From contig CAZYBU010000011.1 in the NCBI GenBank assembly GCA_964645775.1, positions 16,462-80,461 of the forward strand: a stretch of DNA of 64,000 nucleotides, given 5' to 3'. Made by a program: the position numbers and the translations under genes. Of this stretch, positions 26,488-34,619 are shown in pieces (within the stretch, counting starts at the first letter, position 1; every line of letters begins with the position of its first letter). This DNA comes from CAZYBU01 sp964645775. GTDB taxonomy: Bacteria; Spirochaetota; UBA4802; UBA5550. The notes under the pieces were generated by a model, which ran no database searches, was not told the origin of the DNA, and saw only the letters and a program-made list of their open reading frames with translations.

Positions 26488-27131
26488 TCCTCCGAAAATG
26501 CAAGAAGGACGGCTCCCTGGATACGGCCATCCTGGAGAGAGTTGTTTCCGTCCTTCGCTCCCAGGGACAGGTTCTTTTTCCCGTGGATGGAATATATTCT
26601 TCATGTTCCCTCTATCCGGACAGCGGACCTCTTGAACTGGACGGATTGGCAGGTGACAGTGTGCTGATCTCTAACTTTCGCATACTCGACGATATTGTGC
26701 ACCTGGACAAGTTCCGGTATGATTTTCTTCACAGGGTCTGGCCGGGTGAAGTCGTGGTTCTATTAAAAAAGAAGGAACGCAGTCTGTCCGGCTTGGATTC
26801 CAGTAGAGAGGGGTTCGGCGCACCGCTGCCGGTACGTATGCCCAGAACAAGGTTCAACCTTGAAATTCTGGAAAAGCTGCGCGCCCCTCTTGTCTGCCGT
26901 CTTCTGCGAAAGAACAGGCGGATTATCTATTCAGAAAAAGCGCTCCTCCGGGAATTCTCGGGAAGCCATGATCTTCTTCTTGTAATCCAGGAAAGCTGCC
27001 GGGAACATGCCCGGCCCACGGTGGTCGATCTTTCCAGGGAGGATATCCAGATCCTGGCTGAGGGAAAGCTCGCCAATGATGAGATAAAGTCTCTCTATTT
27101 TCTGGGCCAGGATGATCCGGTTTCGGAATAA
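26463..27131 (+). CDS. Divergent Sua5/YciO/YrdC-like protein
   Basis: YrdC-type proteins make threonylcarbamoyl-AMP or bind related RNA. The fold's landmarks are recognisable but altered: GQVLFPVDGIYSS for G-x-x-x-x-PTDTVYGL, WPGEVVVLLKKK for WPGPxTxxL, LPVRMPRT for VRxP, and RPTVVDLS near the end. The SANxSG motif is missing. It is therefore probably not the main TsaC enzyme. ATG at 26463 has GAAGG upstream; an earlier GTG (26454) exists. Overlaps DUF501. Confidence 0.55.
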   Translation: MSQRDKSLILRKCKKDGSLDTAILERVVSVLRSQGQVLFPVDGIYSSCSLYPDSGPLELDGLAGDSVLISNFRILDDIVHLDKFRYDFLHRVWPGEVVVLLKKKERSLSGLDSSREGFGAPLPVRMPRTRFNLEILEKLRAPLVCRLLRKNRRIIYSEKALLREFSGSHDLLLVIQESCREHARPTVVDLSREDIQILAEGKLANDEIKSLYFLGQDDPVSE

Positions 27132-27139
27132 TACCCTTC

Positions 27140-29392
27140 ATGAGCAGAATTCTCCCCCTGATACTCCTGGTTATCCTTGTTCCCGGATCGGTTAAGACTT
27201 TTTCCATGGGAGAAAGGCCTGACGGTTTTCATGTCCGCTCTCTCCTTTTCGATCTATACACCTCCTCTCTTTCAAAAGAAGAGACCGCGATTCTGGGCCG
27301 GGAAGCCAGGGACGCATGTGAATCAGCCCGCAGGATCTTCTCATGTCAGACCCGGCGTTCACTCATTATCCGCGTCCTTCCTCCGGGCGCGCCCCTTCCC
27401 GAAGGCGGGCTCCAGAGGTACGAGATAGTTCTTGCTCACAGTGAATCCCTTCCGCATCTCCGATATGAACTCCGCTACCGCGTATATGATATCTATCTCA
27501 GGGAATATCTTCTCCTGACTCGCTCAAGGGAGAGAGAGCGTCCTCTTCCGGGAACTGTGAGCAGGGAACTCCTTGCCCGTGCCGCAGCCTCTCATAACAC
27601 GGTTACCGGGATGATCCTCAAAGATATCCTCTCACTGCATGAAGATGAGGAGGCTGTCAATGGTGAGCGGTACCTTGCCCGTGTCCGGGAAATTGCCCGG
27701 GGAAGGGAGATATCCGTTGATACAGAGAGTAAAAGCCCGGTATCGGACCTGCTGGAGAAGAAAGATTTTCTTCCGGGCCGGGAGAAAGTCAGGGTAACCA
27801 TTGACGGAAGAAGGATCGCATGGAAAGAGGGGGGGCTCTGGAAAAGAACCCCGATACTTCCCCTGGATTCCCTTCAGGCCCCTCACAGGGGAGAGGATGG
27901 CTCTATCTGGTTCCTGGCACGAAGGGGAGGGGATAAGGGGCTTTATCTGTACCGGCCTGAGAGTGGAAGGCTGAAATTTCTGGCTTCGGACATTCTATAT
28001 TTTCTTCCCGGAGAGGATGGAACCCTGCTCTGGGGTGGCGGGAAATCTGGGCAACATGTTCTCAAAATGATGCAGGATGAGAGTATTGTCGATCTTCTTG
28101 AAACCTCCTCCCGGCCCCTGGGATTGGCCCGTTTTTCCGGTGGGCGCATACTTTTCCTCCTGGCAGGTCCCCGTGGGGCGAGTCTCTATGGTCTTGACAG
28201 GAAGAAGGGAGAACTATTGATCTACGAGGATGTCCCTCCAGTATCTCTCGCGCTGGGAATGAAGAATAACCGTCCTGTGATATGGTCCGCCCGGGAAAAC
28301 AGGTGGATTGAGCTCCATGAATACGAGCTTGAAGCGAAGAAGACCGATACCCTTCCGGCAATGGAACCCGCTTCCGGTTCAGGCAAAACTCCCCTGCCGG
28401 CCCGGAAGGATCTGCCGCCGGCTTTTCTTCCGAGGAAGATAAAACTCGGCCTGGATGCCGATTATACCGGAAGGTTCCTCGGAACGGGAAGTATTATGCT
28501 GGGAACACCTGATTGGCTCCACACCCTCCAGGCAGGGGGAGGAGGCGGTCTTTATACCGAAGACGTGCCGGGGGGGAACCTCTTTGTCCGTTACGAAGGG
28601 GGAGGGAGACGTCACAGGGGCGGGGTAACCCTGCGTTCAGCCAACATCCCCACGGCCTCAGATGAGCATTATGTACCGGTAAACCGGCTTCTTGCCGGTG
28701 GAAATATCTGGCAGATGGAGGCAGAATTCTACTGGAAATGGCACCCTTTCTCCTTTTTTAAACTGAAAGCCGGTATGGGCACCCGATGGTATCTAGCTCA
28801 GGGAGATAATGATCTTTCTCCCAGTAACAACGAATACGGGAGTCAGGTCCTTTTCTCTGAAATCATTCTTGGTCCATTCCCCGGTCTTATGGAAGGTTTT
28901 CATCTCTCCGTAACAGGAAGCGGAGCCCTTCCCTTATCTGGTGACCTTGCCTCCTGGTTCGCACTGCATGGATACGCGGGATGGAACATTAATCCTCTCC
29001 CCGGATTTTTTATTCATCCCTCTCTCGGGGGAGGAGGGATTCTGGGAAGAAGCCGGGCAGGCTATAGAATACCTGATGACACCGATCCGGGACGTATGGC
29101 TATGGAGCGCCTGGACCTGGCTTTGGAAACCGGCTATAAATGGATGCTGAAAGAACGGTACACATCCTGGTATGCCAGAAGCGATCTCTCCCTGGAAACG
29201 GCTTTTTTTGCCAGGGCCACCCTCCTGCGGAAACACCCGCGAGAGGAGGGACGATGGCTCATCGAGACAACGGGGCGTCTTTCCTTTGAGGTGGCCCCAC
29301 TTATCCAATTATCACTTGACGGTGGATGGCTCTTTGATACAAGGGGGGTGGGCAACCCACTACTGCGGGTGACCATGCGCGCGGTGTTATGA
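27140..29392 (+). CDS. Large exported protein with beta-propeller-like middle and predicted outer-membrane beta-barrel C-terminus
   Basis: 750 residues. A signal peptide (LPLILLVILVPGSVKTFS) is followed by a helical domain (about 30-200), a region of repeated W/F-rich strands with Gly-Asp turns (about 215-400, e.g. DGSIWFLARRGGDKGLYLYR), and a glycine-rich part (from about 430) of alternating hydrophobic strands ending in LLRVTMRAVL, consistent with a beta barrel. Function unknown; the propeller could be a binding platform. Nine bases after the YrdC-like gene and ten before hisB, so it sits inside the operon. Confidence 0.65.
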   Translation: MSRILPLILLVILVPGSVKTFSMGERPDGFHVRSLLFDLYTSSLSKEETAILGREARDACESARRIFSCQTRRSLIIRVLPPGAPLPEGGLQRYEIVLAHSESLPHLRYELRYRVYDIYLREYLLLTRSRERERPLPGTVSRELLARAAASHNTVTGMILKDILSLHEDEEAVNGERYLARVREIARGREISVDTESKSPVSDLLEKKDFLPGREKVRVTIDGRRIAWKEGGLWKRTPILPLDSLQAPHRGEDGSIWFLARRGGDKGLYLYRPESGRLKFLASDILYFLPGEDGTLLWGGGKSGQHVLKMMQDESIVDLLETSSRPLGLARFSGGRILFLLAGPRGASLYGLDRKKGELLIYEDVPPVSLALGMKNNRPVIWSARENRWIELHEYELEAKKTDTLPAMEPASGSGKTPLPARKDLPPAFLPRKIKLGLDADYTGRFLGTGSIMLGTPDWLHTLQAGGGGGLYTEDVPGGNLFVRYEGGGRRHRGGVTLRSANIPTASDEHYVPVNRLLAGGNIWQMEAEFYWKWHPFSFFKLKAGMGTRWYLAQGDNDLSPSNNEYGSQVLFSEIILGPFPGLMEGFHLSVTGSGALPLSGDLASWFALHGYAGWNINPLPGFFIHPSLGGGGILGRSRAGYRIPDDTDPGRMAMERLDLALETGYKWMLKERYTSWYARSDLSLETAFFARATLLRKHPREEGRWLIETTGRLSFEVAPLIQLSLDGGWLFDTRGVGNPLLRVTMRAVL

Positions 29393-29402
29393 GGTATCAT
29401 AC

Positions 29403-29993
29403 ATGAGAAAGGGATCAGCGAAGCGGAAGACCGGTGAGACGGACGTTACGGTCGACGTAAATCTTGATAACCCGGAGCGGATATCCATTGAATCAGGTGT
29501 GCCCTTTTTTGATCACATGCTTGAAGCCATGGCCCGGCACGGAAGGTTCGGTCTCGAGATTACGTGCTCCGGAGACACGGAGGTTGACGATCACCACTCC
29601 GTTGAGGATATCGGGCTCGTAATGGGTGAGGCCCTGGACGGGGCACTGGAAGACCGAAGAGGATTACGGCGTTACGGGGAAGCTCTGGTCCCGATGGACG
29701 ATGCCCTGAGCCAGGTCGTTGTTGACATATCGGGCCGTTCCTGGTTCCAGTATCAGGGAGAGGCCCTTAAGGGATACGTCGGCTTATACAGTGAAGAGCT
29801 TACCATCGAATTTTTAAGGGCCCTTTCCCGTAAGAGCGGACTTACCCTGCACCTCATTCTGCATTATGGTGAAAACCGACATCATATCCACGAGTCTGTT
29901 TTCAAGGCACTGGGCGTGGCCCTGTCCCGCGCCTGGGCCATAGATACTGGCCTGGAAGGAGAGATCCCATCCACGAAAGGCGTGATTTCGTGA
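29403..29993 (+). CDS. hisB: Imidazoleglycerol-phosphate dehydratase
   Basis: Monofunctional HisB of histidine synthesis. FFDHMLEAMARHGRFG, DDHHSVEDIGLVMGEAL and HHIHESVFKALGVAL are the manganese-binding histidine motifs. 196 residues is usual for the dehydratase without the phosphatase domain. GAGGT precedes the ATG. Overlaps hisH by four bases. Confidence 0.97.
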   Translation: MRKGSAKRKTGETDVTVDVNLDNPERISIESGVPFFDHMLEAMARHGRFGLEITCSGDTEVDDHHSVEDIGLVMGEALDGALEDRRGLRRYGEALVPMDDALSQVVVDISGRSWFQYQGEALKGYVGLYSEELTIEFLRALSRKSGLTLHLILHYGENRHHIHESVFKALGVALSRAWAIDTGLEGEIPSTKGVIS

Positions 29994-30595
29994 TAACGGT
30001 CATCGATTACGGAATGGGAAACATACGGTCCGTTGTCAAGGCCCTGGAGCTTTACACGGAGAAGGTGGAGATTGGAAGTGACCCGGACCGGGCCCGGCGT
30101 TCAGATGCCCTGGTCCTCCCCGGGGACGGCGCCTTTGCAATGGCGATGGAGAACCTCAGGAGCCTCGGCCTCGTGGATGTTTTAATAAAACACATAGAAG
30201 AAGACAGGCCTTTCCTCGGGATCTGTCTCGGATACCAGCTTCTTTTTGAACGGAGCGAAGAGTTCGGTAATTCCGAGGGCCTGGGGATCATTCCTGGCAC
30301 GGTCACCCGTTTTAAAGGGAATGGGCATAAGGTGCCTCATATGGGCTGGAACCAGGTCAGGATACGGGGAACCTCCGGTATGCTGAAAGATATTGAAAAC
30401 AACAGCTATTTTTATTTTATTCATTCATATTATCCCTCACTTTCTGACGAAACATGGTTACAAGGGGAGACGGAATATGGAATATCTTTTCCCTCCATTG
30501 TCGGGAGGGGAAATGTTCTGGCGACCCAGTTTCATCCTGAGAAGAGTCACATGAAGGGACTGAAAATTATTGAGAATTTTGTAAAAAGAGCATGA
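29990..30595 (+). CDS. hisH: Imidazole glycerol phosphate synthase, glutamine amidotransferase subunit
   Basis: Supplies ammonia to HisF. GMGNIRSV, the nucleophile motif GICLGYQLLF and QFHPEKSH with the catalytic His-Glu pair identify it. 201 residues. GTG start overlaps hisB, and the stop overlaps hisA. Its obligate partner hisF is not the next gene and is absent from the window. Confidence 0.96.
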   Translation: MITVIDYGMGNIRSVVKALELYTEKVEIGSDPDRARRSDALVLPGDGAFAMAMENLRSLGLVDVLIKHIEEDRPFLGICLGYQLLFERSEEFGNSEGLGIIPGTVTRFKGNGHKVPHMGWNQVRIRGTSGMLKDIENNSYFYFIHSYYPSLSDETWLQGETEYGISFPSIVGRGNVLATQFHPEKSHMKGLKIIENFVKRA

Positions 30596-31314
30596 AAATA
30601 ATTCCAGCTATAGACATACGGGATGGCAGGTGTGTCCGTCTTGTTCAGGGAGACCCGGAAAGAGAGACTGTTTACAGGGACGATCCTGTTCAACAGGCAC
30701 TCGAATTTCAGCAGCAGGGAGCCTCTCTTATTCACGTGGTCGATCTTGACGGCGCCTTTGAAGGCAGGCCCGTCAATCATGAAAGTGTTATAGAGATGCG
30801 ACGTAAACTTGACTGTGAGATCGAAATTGGCGGCGGCATCAGAAACGAAAAGGACATCGAATTATACAGGAGCAGCGGCATAAAGAGGATTATCCTGGGA
30901 ACCGTCATTCTTGATACCGCCTTCTATCCCGTGATGGAGAGATACAGGGAAGTTCTCGTTGCCGGAATAGACGCCCGCGAGGGTCGCGTCGCCACCCATG
31001 GCTGGAAGAACGTATCTGAAATTAAGGATGAAGAGCTCTTCAGCGAGATGGTGAAGCTTGGACTTAAACGATTCATCTATACGGATATAACCAGGGATGG
31101 CATGCTCGGGGGACCTCCCCTGGATTCATTTAATCGCATACTCGGTTCCTTCCGTGAGATTGAACTGGTGGCCTCCGGGGGTATCTCCTCTATGGATGAT
31201 CTGAAGCTCCTCTCCGAAGCGGCAGACGGCAGGATAGAGGGTTGCATCATAGGTAAAGCAATTTATGACGGAAGAATGGATCTAAGGGAGGCGTTAGACT
31301 ATGTCGTCTCGTGA
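30592..31314 (+). CDS. hisA: ProFAR isomerase (phosphoribosylformimino-AICAR-P isomerase)
   Basis: A TIM barrel of the histidine pathway. IPAIDIRDGRCVRLVQGD holds the first catalytic aspartate and YTDITRDGMLGG the second, with phosphate loops GGGIRN and ASGGISS. 240 residues is normal. Its last 14 bases overlap the start of the GAF-GGDEF gene. Confidence 0.96.
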   Translation: MKIIPAIDIRDGRCVRLVQGDPERETVYRDDPVQQALEFQQQGASLIHVVDLDGAFEGRPVNHESVIEMRRKLDCEIEIGGGIRNEKDIELYRSSGIKRIILGTVILDTAFYPVMERYREVLVAGIDAREGRVATHGWKNVSEIKDEELFSEMVKLGLKRFIYTDITRDGMLGGPPLDSFNRILGSFREIELVASGGISSMDDLKLLSEAADGRIEGCIIGKAIYDGRMDLREALDYVVS

Positions 31315-32389
31315 CAAAAACAACGATTCAGCTAACGGATATTCCGAGAATGATTATGATGTTCGTCTTCCCTTTGAGATAGAACACTACGAGAGGAAAA
31401 TATACGATCTCCGCCAGCTCATCGAAATAAGCAAGGGACTCAATTCTACCCTGGAATACAATACCCTCATTGACTCTATTCTTTATACATGCATGGGCCA
31501 GATGCAGCTTCTCCGGGCCGGGGTCTTCCTAAAAAAGGGCCTCGGCAATGAAACCTATTCCTTTCACAGGAACTATAAGGGTTTTGACGTTGACCACAGC
31601 AAGGAGTATGAGATCGACAGTGAATCACCTTTGCTTGAGGTACTCCAGGAGGGAATACGCTGTTACACCCGGGATGAACTGCACCGACGGGTACCTTCCT
31701 GCCAGGCCCTGGTCATGCTCCGGGAACTGGAGCCGGAACTGATCGTTCCCCTCATGAGCAAAGGTATCCTGAACGGTGTCATTGTTCTTGGAGAGAGAAT
31801 AACAGGTAATCCATTCTCTGAAACGGAGAAGGAATATCTGATGGATATCGCTTCCCTGGCGGGTATCGCCATTCAGAACGCCTATCTCTACGAGATGGCT
31901 ACCACGGACATGATGACCCATCTCAAGATACACCACTACTTTCAGACACAGCTCATTGAAGAGATAGAGAGGGCCAACCGAACAGCCAAGCCCCTCTCAC
32001 TTATTATGCTCGATATCGACCATTTCAAAGAGTTCAACGACACCTACGGTCATACGGCCGGAGATGCCGTACTTATAGAAGTGGCCCGGACTATCAAGGA
32101 TCATGTCCGCCCCATGGACACGGCCGCCCGTTACGGGGGAGAGGAATTCGCTGTCATCCTGCCCAGGACAGACCTGAAAGAAGCTGTTACCGTGGCTGAA
32201 AGAGTTCGTGAAGCCATTTATGAACAGGTTGTTACCTATGAAAAACAGGCCCTCTCTGTGACCGTATCGGTCGGCCTGACCGAGTATAATCCCCGCAGGG
32301 ACAAACGGAGCACCCAGATTATAGAGCGGGCTGACAAGGCCCTCTATATGTCGAAGCAGAACGGAAGAAATCAGGTGACTCAGCTCTGA
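31301..32389 (+). CDS. GAF-domain diguanylate cyclase
   Basis: 362 residues: a short coiled-coil lead-in, a GAF-type sensor domain (about 40-200) and a GGDEF domain with GGEEF at 279-283. An inhibitory-site motif RPMD lies just before it, so product inhibition is likely, unlike the GGDEF-PilZ protein at 1083. GGGAGG precedes the ATG. It starts inside hisA, where hisF would often be, and so is co-transcribed with histidine genes. Confidence 0.87.
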   Translation: MSSRDKNNDSANGYSENDYDVRLPFEIEHYERKIYDLRQLIEISKGLNSTLEYNTLIDSILYTCMGQMQLLRAGVFLKKGLGNETYSFHRNYKGFDVDHSKEYEIDSESPLLEVLQEGIRCYTRDELHRRVPSCQALVMLRELEPELIVPLMSKGILNGVIVLGERITGNPFSETEKEYLMDIASLAGIAIQNAYLYEMATTDMMTHLKIHHYFQTQLIEEIERANRTAKPLSLIMLDIDHFKEFNDTYGHTAGDAVLIEVARTIKDHVRPMDTAARYGGEEFAVILPRTDLKEAVTVAERVREAIYEQVVTYEKQALSVTVSVGLTEYNPRRDKRSTQIIERADKALYMSKQNGRNQVTQL

Positions 32390-32457
32390 TTTCTATTTTT
32401 GCGTTCATGATTCTCATGATGATTGTAAGAGAATCTTTGAACAATCGGGCAATTTCC

Positions 32458-32485
32458 TTGACAGACAATGCCGGTTTACTATAAA
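32458..32485 (+). promoter_or_regulatory. Promoter of tRNA(CAU) and probably rplU-prp-rpmA
   Basis: TTGACA (32458-32463), 16-base spacer and TATAAA (32480-32485). The expected start, near 32492, lies about ten bases before the tRNA. No terminator is seen between the tRNA and rplU, so the ribosomal genes may share this transcript. Confidence 0.65.
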
Positions 32486-32501
32486 TGGCATCTCGTATTA
32501 T

Positions 32502-32575
32502 GGGCCCATAGCTCAGTCGGTTAGAGCGGCTGACTCATAATCAGTAGGTCCAAGGTTCGAATCCTTGTGGGCCCA
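32502..32575 (+). tRNA. tRNA with anticodon CAU (Met elongator or Ile2)
   Basis: Cloverleaf with acceptor GGGCCCA/TGGGCCC, D arm GCTC...GAGC, anticodon stem GCTGA/TCAGT with loop CTCATAA, and T arm CAAGG-TTCGAAT-CCTTG; A at the discriminator position. CCA is not encoded. Sequence alone does not settle elongator Met against lysidine-modified Ile2. It is not an initiator: the acceptor is fully paired and the anticodon stem lacks the three G-C pairs. Confidence 0.93.
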
Positions 32576-32601
32576 CATCTTTGCGAAAAAGGGAAATGAG
32601 C

Positions 32602-32916
32602 ATGTACGCGATTGTTGAGATAGCAGGTAAACAGTACCGTGTGGAGAAGGATGACGTGATAAGCGTGGACCGCCTTTCCGGGGAGAAGGGAGAGGTGGTT
32701 CTGGACCGGGTCCTGTTCTTTTCCAATGATGGGAACGTGACAGTGGGGGCACCCTATATAGATGGCGCGTCCGTGAAGGCTGAGAATCTCGGTGCCGTGA
32801 AAGGGGACAAGGTTCGGGGAGTTAAATTCAAGAAGCGGAAAAACTATACCCGAACCCTCGGATCCCGCCGTCACCTGACCCGGCTGAAGATCGCTGATAT
32901 CAGCACAGGGAAGTGA
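32602..32916 (+). CDS. rplU: 50S ribosomal protein L21
   Basis: YAIVEIAGKQYRVEKDD at the start and VKFKKRKNYTRTLGSRRHLTRLKI at the end are typical. 104 residues. ATG at 32602 follows AGGGAA. Order rplU-prp-rpmA is the conserved arrangement. GTGA overlap with prp. Confidence 0.97.
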   Translation: MYAIVEIAGKQYRVEKDDVISVDRLSGEKGEVVLDRVLFFSNDGNVTVGAPYIDGASVKAENLGAVKGDKVRGVKFKKRKNYTRTLGSRRHLTRLKIADISTGK

Positions 32917-33278
32917 TCCGGGCTCGATTTCTGAACCTGGGGCACGACTTCCGGACACGGGAAGGGGCACATGCGGCAATTGAGATAACCGGCCACGCTC
33001 TCTTTTCTAAACCGGGAGAGGATGTTGTTTGCGCCGCGGTATCATCCCTGGCCCAGACCGCGCTCCTCTCTATAGAGAGACAGTGCGGGAATATCCAGGC
33101 TGTCCACCAGGAAAGCGGGGTCCTGAAAAGCAGAATTGACGCCGGTGTCCTGGGAAGGGATGAAATGATTATTCTGAAAGCGATACTGGTCACCCTCTAT
33201 ACGGGACTTTCAGAGATTGAAAGACAGTATCCGGACAGAATCAAAATAGAATTTGAAGATAACGAAGCATTAGAATAA
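32913..33278 (+). CDS. prp: Ribosomal-processing cysteine protease Prp (YsxB family)
   Basis: 121 residues. The catalytic pair of the family is kept: His28 in TGHALFS and Cys40 in DVVCAAVSSL, twelve residues apart as in Staphylococcus Prp. In Firmicutes, Prp removes an N-terminal extension from L27. The L27 encoded 12 bases downstream has no such extension, so the substrate here is unclear. GTG start overlaps rplU. Confidence 0.88.
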   Translation: MIRARFLNLGHDFRTREGAHAAIEITGHALFSKPGEDVVCAAVSSLAQTALLSIERQCGNIQAVHQESGVLKSRIDAGVLGRDEMIILKAILVTLYTGLSEIERQYPDRIKIEFEDNEALE

Positions 33279-33290
33279 GGGGAGATTGTT

Positions 33291-33551
33291 ATGGCACATA
33301 AAAAAGGCGGAGGCTCCACCAAGAACGGACGGGATTCCAAGTCGAAACGATTGGGAGTTAAACGATACGGAGGACAGCTTGTCAGAGGTGGTACCATCAT
33401 TGTGCGTCAGCGCGGAACGAGAATCCACCCCGGAGAGAACGTGGGTAAGGGGAGCGATGATACCCTTTTCGCCAAGATAGAAGGTGTCGTGACCTTCGAA
33501 CGTATGGGCAAGACGCGGAAAAAAGTTTCCGTATATCCCGCTACCGGATAA
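33291..33551 (+). CDS. rpmA: 50S ribosomal protein L27
   Basis: Starts MAHKKGGGSTKNGRDS, the mature L27 N-terminus that reaches the peptidyl-transferase centre. It lacks the LQFF cleavage extension of Firmicutes. RQRGTRIHPGENVGKGSDD is conserved. 86 residues. AAGGGGAG precedes the ATG. Confidence 0.97.
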   Translation: MAHKKGGGSTKNGRDSKSKRLGVKRYGGQLVRGGTIIVRQRGTRIHPGENVGKGSDDTLFAKIEGVVTFERMGKTRKKVSVYPATG

Positions 33552-33578
33552 GGGGTTCCGCAGAGGAGGACCCGGGGG

Positions 33579-33606
33579 ATCGCGTCATTGAATGACGCGA
33601 TTTTTT
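33579..33606 (+). terminator. Terminator-like hairpin directly before the obgE start codon
   Basis: ATCGCGTCA (33579-33587) pairs perfectly with TGACGCGAT (33593-33601), loop TTGAA, followed by six T. The form is a classic intrinsic terminator of the rpmA operon. The obgE ATG (33612) lies only five bases after the T run. It may end most rpmA transcripts, with readthrough or a start inside the hairpin needed to express obgE. Confidence 0.75.
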
Positions 33607-33611
33607 ATGCC

Positions 33612-34619
33612 ATGAGAAGGTTTACGGACACTATCGATATCCAGATACGGGCCGGCAAAGGAGGAGCGGGGGCCGTTTCATTCCACAGGGAGAAATATAT
33701 CTCCAGGGGAGGCCCTGATGGCGGAGACGGTGGACGTGGAGGAGATGTATATGTTGTTGCCGATCGAAGGTATTCAAACCTTTCACACCTTTTCACGGAT
33801 CGTGTTTACGCCGCGGAAAACGGTGCCCAGGGATCAGGAGGAAACCGCACCGGAAGTGACGGAAAGGACCTCACCATCGGTCTTCCTCCTGGAACACAGG
33901 TAAGGGAAAAAGAGAGCGATGAATTACTCGCAGATCTTATTGAAGAGAACAGGCCCGTGTGTGTCGCTCGAGGAGGAATAGGCGGGCACGGTAACGCCTT
34001 TTTTAAGTCTTCCACCCATCAGTCTCCGCGATTTTCCCAGCCAGGTATACCGGGAGAAGAGAAGGTCCTTCAGCTCGACCTTGTTCTCATCGCCGATGTC
34101 GGACTGATCGGACTGCCCAACGCGGGCAAGTCTTCTCTTCTGGCCGCGATGACGAGGGCCCGCCCGAAGATTGGCGATTATCCTTTTACGACCCTGACTC
34201 CGGGTCTGGGAGTCCTGGAGTTTGCTTCGGGCCGCACCTGCCGAATCGCGGATATCCCGGGTATTATCGAAGGGGCACATCAGGGGCATGGTCTCGGTCT
34301 CTCTTTCCTGAGGCACATTGAACGTGTACGGTTTCTTATCTTTGTCATTGACGTAACGGATGAGAGTATCTCTTATACCGTTACCCTTCTTAAAAAAGAA
34401 CTCGAAACATATAGCCGGGAATTACTTACGAGGCCGTCAATTATGGTCCTGAACAAGTGTGACCTTCTGGATGAGGAGCTCGTAGACATGGTGGCCGAGG
34501 AACACCCGGAAGAAGATTTCCTGAGGATATCCGCCCTGGAAGGTGCGGGTATCGATGCATTGATATCGGTGATAGAGAAGTATCTGGAGATGAATGATGC
34601 CACGCAAACCCCTCGTTAA
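33612..34619 (+). CDS. obgE: GTPase Obg (ribosome assembly, stress control)
   Basis: The N-terminal Obg fold has the glycine-rich repeats GKGGAGAVSFHREKY and GGPDGGDGGRGGDV. The G domain shows GLPNAGKSSLL (G1), YPFTTLTP (G2), DIPGIIEGAHQGHGLG (G3) and NKCDLL (G4). No long C-terminal tail. ATG at 33612 (FTDTIDIQ follows within a few codons) fits homologues; an in-frame TTG at 33588 lies inside the hairpin. There is no Shine-Dalgarno sequence at normal spacing. Overlaps proB by 26 bases. Confidence 0.95.
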   Translation: MRRFTDTIDIQIRAGKGGAGAVSFHREKYISRGGPDGGDGGRGGDVYVVADRRYSNLSHLFTDRVYAAENGAQGSGGNRTGSDGKDLTIGLPPGTQVREKESDELLADLIEENRPVCVARGGIGGHGNAFFKSSTHQSPRFSQPGIPGEEKVLQLDLVLIADVGLIGLPNAGKSSLLAAMTRARPKIGDYPFTTLTPGLGVLEFASGRTCRIADIPGIIEGAHQGHGLGLSFLRHIERVRFLIFVIDVTDESISYTVTLLKKELETYSRELLTRPSIMVLNKCDLLDEELVDMVAEEHPEEDFLRISALEGAGIDALISVIEKYLEMNDATQTPR

